Source: Polaromonas sp.
GTDB lineage: Bacteria > Pseudomonadota > Gammaproteobacteria > Burkholderiales > Burkholderiaceae_C
DNA: 6,298 nt
NCBI GenBank assembly: GCA_025362825.1
Contig: JANYFF010000253.1
Span: 1 to 6,298 of the forward strand
Direction: 5' to 3'
Positions 5,187-6,298 of the stretch are shown here, piece by piece. How positions within the stretch are numbered: the first letter of the stretch is position 1; each line of letters starts with the position of its first letter. Made by a program: the position numbers and the translations under genes. The notes below the pieces were generated by a model that worked only from the letters and a program-made list of their open reading frames with translations, was not told the DNA's origin and searched no databases.

Positions 5187-6298
5187 ATGCAAAATGGAAC
5201 GCTACTGGCTGCTGTGGACCTTGGGTCCAACAGTTTTCGCCTCGAAATCGGCCGCTTCGACCACGGCCAAATCAAACGCACCGAGTACCTCAAGGAAACC
5301 GTCCGCCAGGGTAACGGGCTGGACGCCGATCGCAATCTGACGCCTGACGCCATGCAGCGAGGCTGGGATTGCCTGGCCCGTTTTGGCGAGCGGCTGGCCG
5401 GCTTTAAAAGGTCGCAGGTGCGCGCCGTCGCAACCCAGACACTGCGCGAAGCCCGTAACCGTGATGATTTTTTGGCCAAGGCACACAAGATTCTTGGCTT
5501 CCCGATTGATGTCATCGCAGGGCGCGAAGAAGCCCGGCTGATTTACCAGGGCGTGGCCCACATGCTGCCGCAGTCGGACGAGCGCCGGCTGGTGGTAGAC
5601 ATTGGCGGGCGGTCAACCGAAATGATCATCGGCAAGGGACTTGAAGCCAGCACTATGGAGTCTTATCGGGTCGGCAGCGTGGCCTGGTCCATGAAGTACT
5701 TTCCCGACGGGCAATTCACGACCAAAGCTTTCGACATGGCCGAAATCGCCGCCAAAGCCGTGCTGGAAGATGCCGTCACCGCCTACAGCCCCGGCAACTG
5801 GGACGTGGCTTATGGCTCGTCCGGCACGATTGGCGCCGTCAGTGATGTGCTGGCTGCATCCGGCTGGCCGGCCGGCGTGGTAACCAGCGAAGGCCTGGAC
5901 TGGCTGCTTGAACGCCTTGTGAAAGCCCAAAGCGCCGATCGCCTGAAGATTGAAGGCATGAAGGACGACCGGCGCGCCGTCATCGGTGGTGGCGTCAGCG
6001 TGCTGCGGGCTGTGTTCAGGCTGCTCGATATCGACAGGATGGAAGCGGCACAAGGTGCACTGCGCCACGGGGTGCTGTATGACCTGATTGACCGCGAACA
6101 GGATCTGACCGATTTGCGCTCCACCAGCGTACAGCGCCTGGCCGACCGATTTGGCGCAGACGCACCGCAGGCAGCGCGTGTCAGCAAGGTCGCCAGATAC
6201 CTCTTCAAAATGGCCGGCGTCGACCTGCAGCCCGCCGAGTCTGACCGACTGCAGCGCAAGCTTGAATGGGCGACGCAGCTGCATGAGATCGGCTGCCA
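5187..6298 (+). CDS. ppx: Exopolyphosphatase Ppx (Ppx/GppA family), C-terminus cut by window edge
   Basis: Ppx hydrolyses the ends of polyphosphate chains in the cytoplasm, releasing Pi. There are 370 complete codons; family members run to about 490-515. The N-terminal ASKHA-fold phosphatase domain is clear: phosphate-binding loop LLAAVDLGSNSFRLEIG (6-22), VRAVATQTLREARN (78-91), AGREEARLIYQGV (111-123) containing the conserved catalytic glutamate region, and second phosphate loop LVVDIGGRSTEMIIG (135-149). GSSGTIGAV and IGGGVSVLRAVF follow. The read ends at LEWATQLHEIG, the start of the C-terminal HD-like domain, which favours Ppx over a short GppA-only form. I chose ATG 5187 because MQNGTLLAAVDLG is the usual family start; an in-frame ATG at 5136 would add 17 residues not typical of the family. 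Neither has a strong Shine-Dalgarno. It lies 64 bases after the binding-protein gene, on the same strand, probably co-transcribed. GppA (pppGpp phosphatase) activity cannot be excluded. Confidence 0.93.
   Translation, partial: MQNGTLLAAVDLGSNSFRLEIGRFDHGQIKRTEYLKETVRQGNGLDADRNLTPDAMQRGWDCLARFGERLAGFKRSQVRAVATQTLREARNRDDFLAKAHKILGFPIDVIAGREEARLIYQGVAHMLPQSDERRLVVDIGGRSTEMIIGKGLEASTMESYRVGSVAWSMKYFPDGQFTTKAFDMAEIAAKAVLEDAVTAYSPGNWDVAYGSSGTIGAVSDVLAASGWPAGVVTSEGLDWLLERLVKAQSADRLKIEGMKDDRRAVIGGGVSVLRAVFRLLDIDRMEAAQGALRHGVLYDLIDREQDLTDLRSTSVQRLADRFGADAPQAARVSKVARYLFKMAGVDLQPAESDRLQRKLEWATQLHEIGC

Noticed and set aside
5613..6284. Open frame of 223 codons on the minus strand inside ppx
   Set aside because: Antisense to well-conserved Ppx sequence; the translation is low in hydrophobic order and rich in His/Gly/Ala, as expected of a shadow frame.
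1..6298. Mobile element, CRISPR array, tRNA or rRNA
   Set aside because: No transposase or integrase, no spaced repeat array beyond the 11-bp Pho half-sites, and no tRNA-like cloverleaf or rRNA sequence was seen; the locus looks like stable core genome.

Overview
This window looks like chromosomal DNA of a Gram-negative betaproteobacterium. It is moderately GC-rich, and the Pst and Ppx proteins read like those of Burkholderiales, perhaps the Comamonadaceae (Polaromonas/Rhodoferax type). That taxonomic call is recognition from protein character, not a search. The theme throughout is phosphate acquisition and polyphosphate use.

Layout. Positions 1-3565 hold a minus-strand phosphate-specific transport operon in the order pstS (3565-2522), pstC (2413-1448), pstA (1451-591), pstB (566 to the window edge, truncated). 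Positions 3566-3973 are a 408-base divergent intergenic region. Positions 3974-5122 (plus strand) encode a lone exported substrate-binding protein of the periplasmic-binding-protein type 1 (LivJ/Peripla_BP_6) class, with a twin-arginine-like signal. Positions 5187-6298 (plus strand) hold the first 370 codons of an exopolyphosphatase (ppx), cut by the window end.

The most informative DNA is the intergenic region. On the minus strand a good PhoB box (3657-3676; two half-sites 11 bp apart) lies in front of pstS. On the plus strand four GTCA-containing half-sites occur at exactly 11-bp spacing (3712-3751), i.e. two tandem Pho boxes pointing towards the binding protein and ppx. On both sides the same 11-nt spacing separates the last GTCA from a -10-like hexamer. 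The region therefore reads as a bidirectional, phosphate-starvation-controlled promoter.

Inferred logic: under phosphate limitation PhoB would switch on high-affinity Pi uptake (PstS captures Pi in the periplasm, PstCA form the channel, PstB drives it). In the other direction it would switch on an uncharacterised periplasmic binding protein and, by read-through, the enzyme that releases Pi from stored polyphosphate. The candidate for something undescribed is this orphan binding protein: it has no permease or ATPase partner in view, its ligand is unknown, its promoter appears Pho-controlled, and its roughly 200-nt leader contains an 8-bp perfect inverted repeat.
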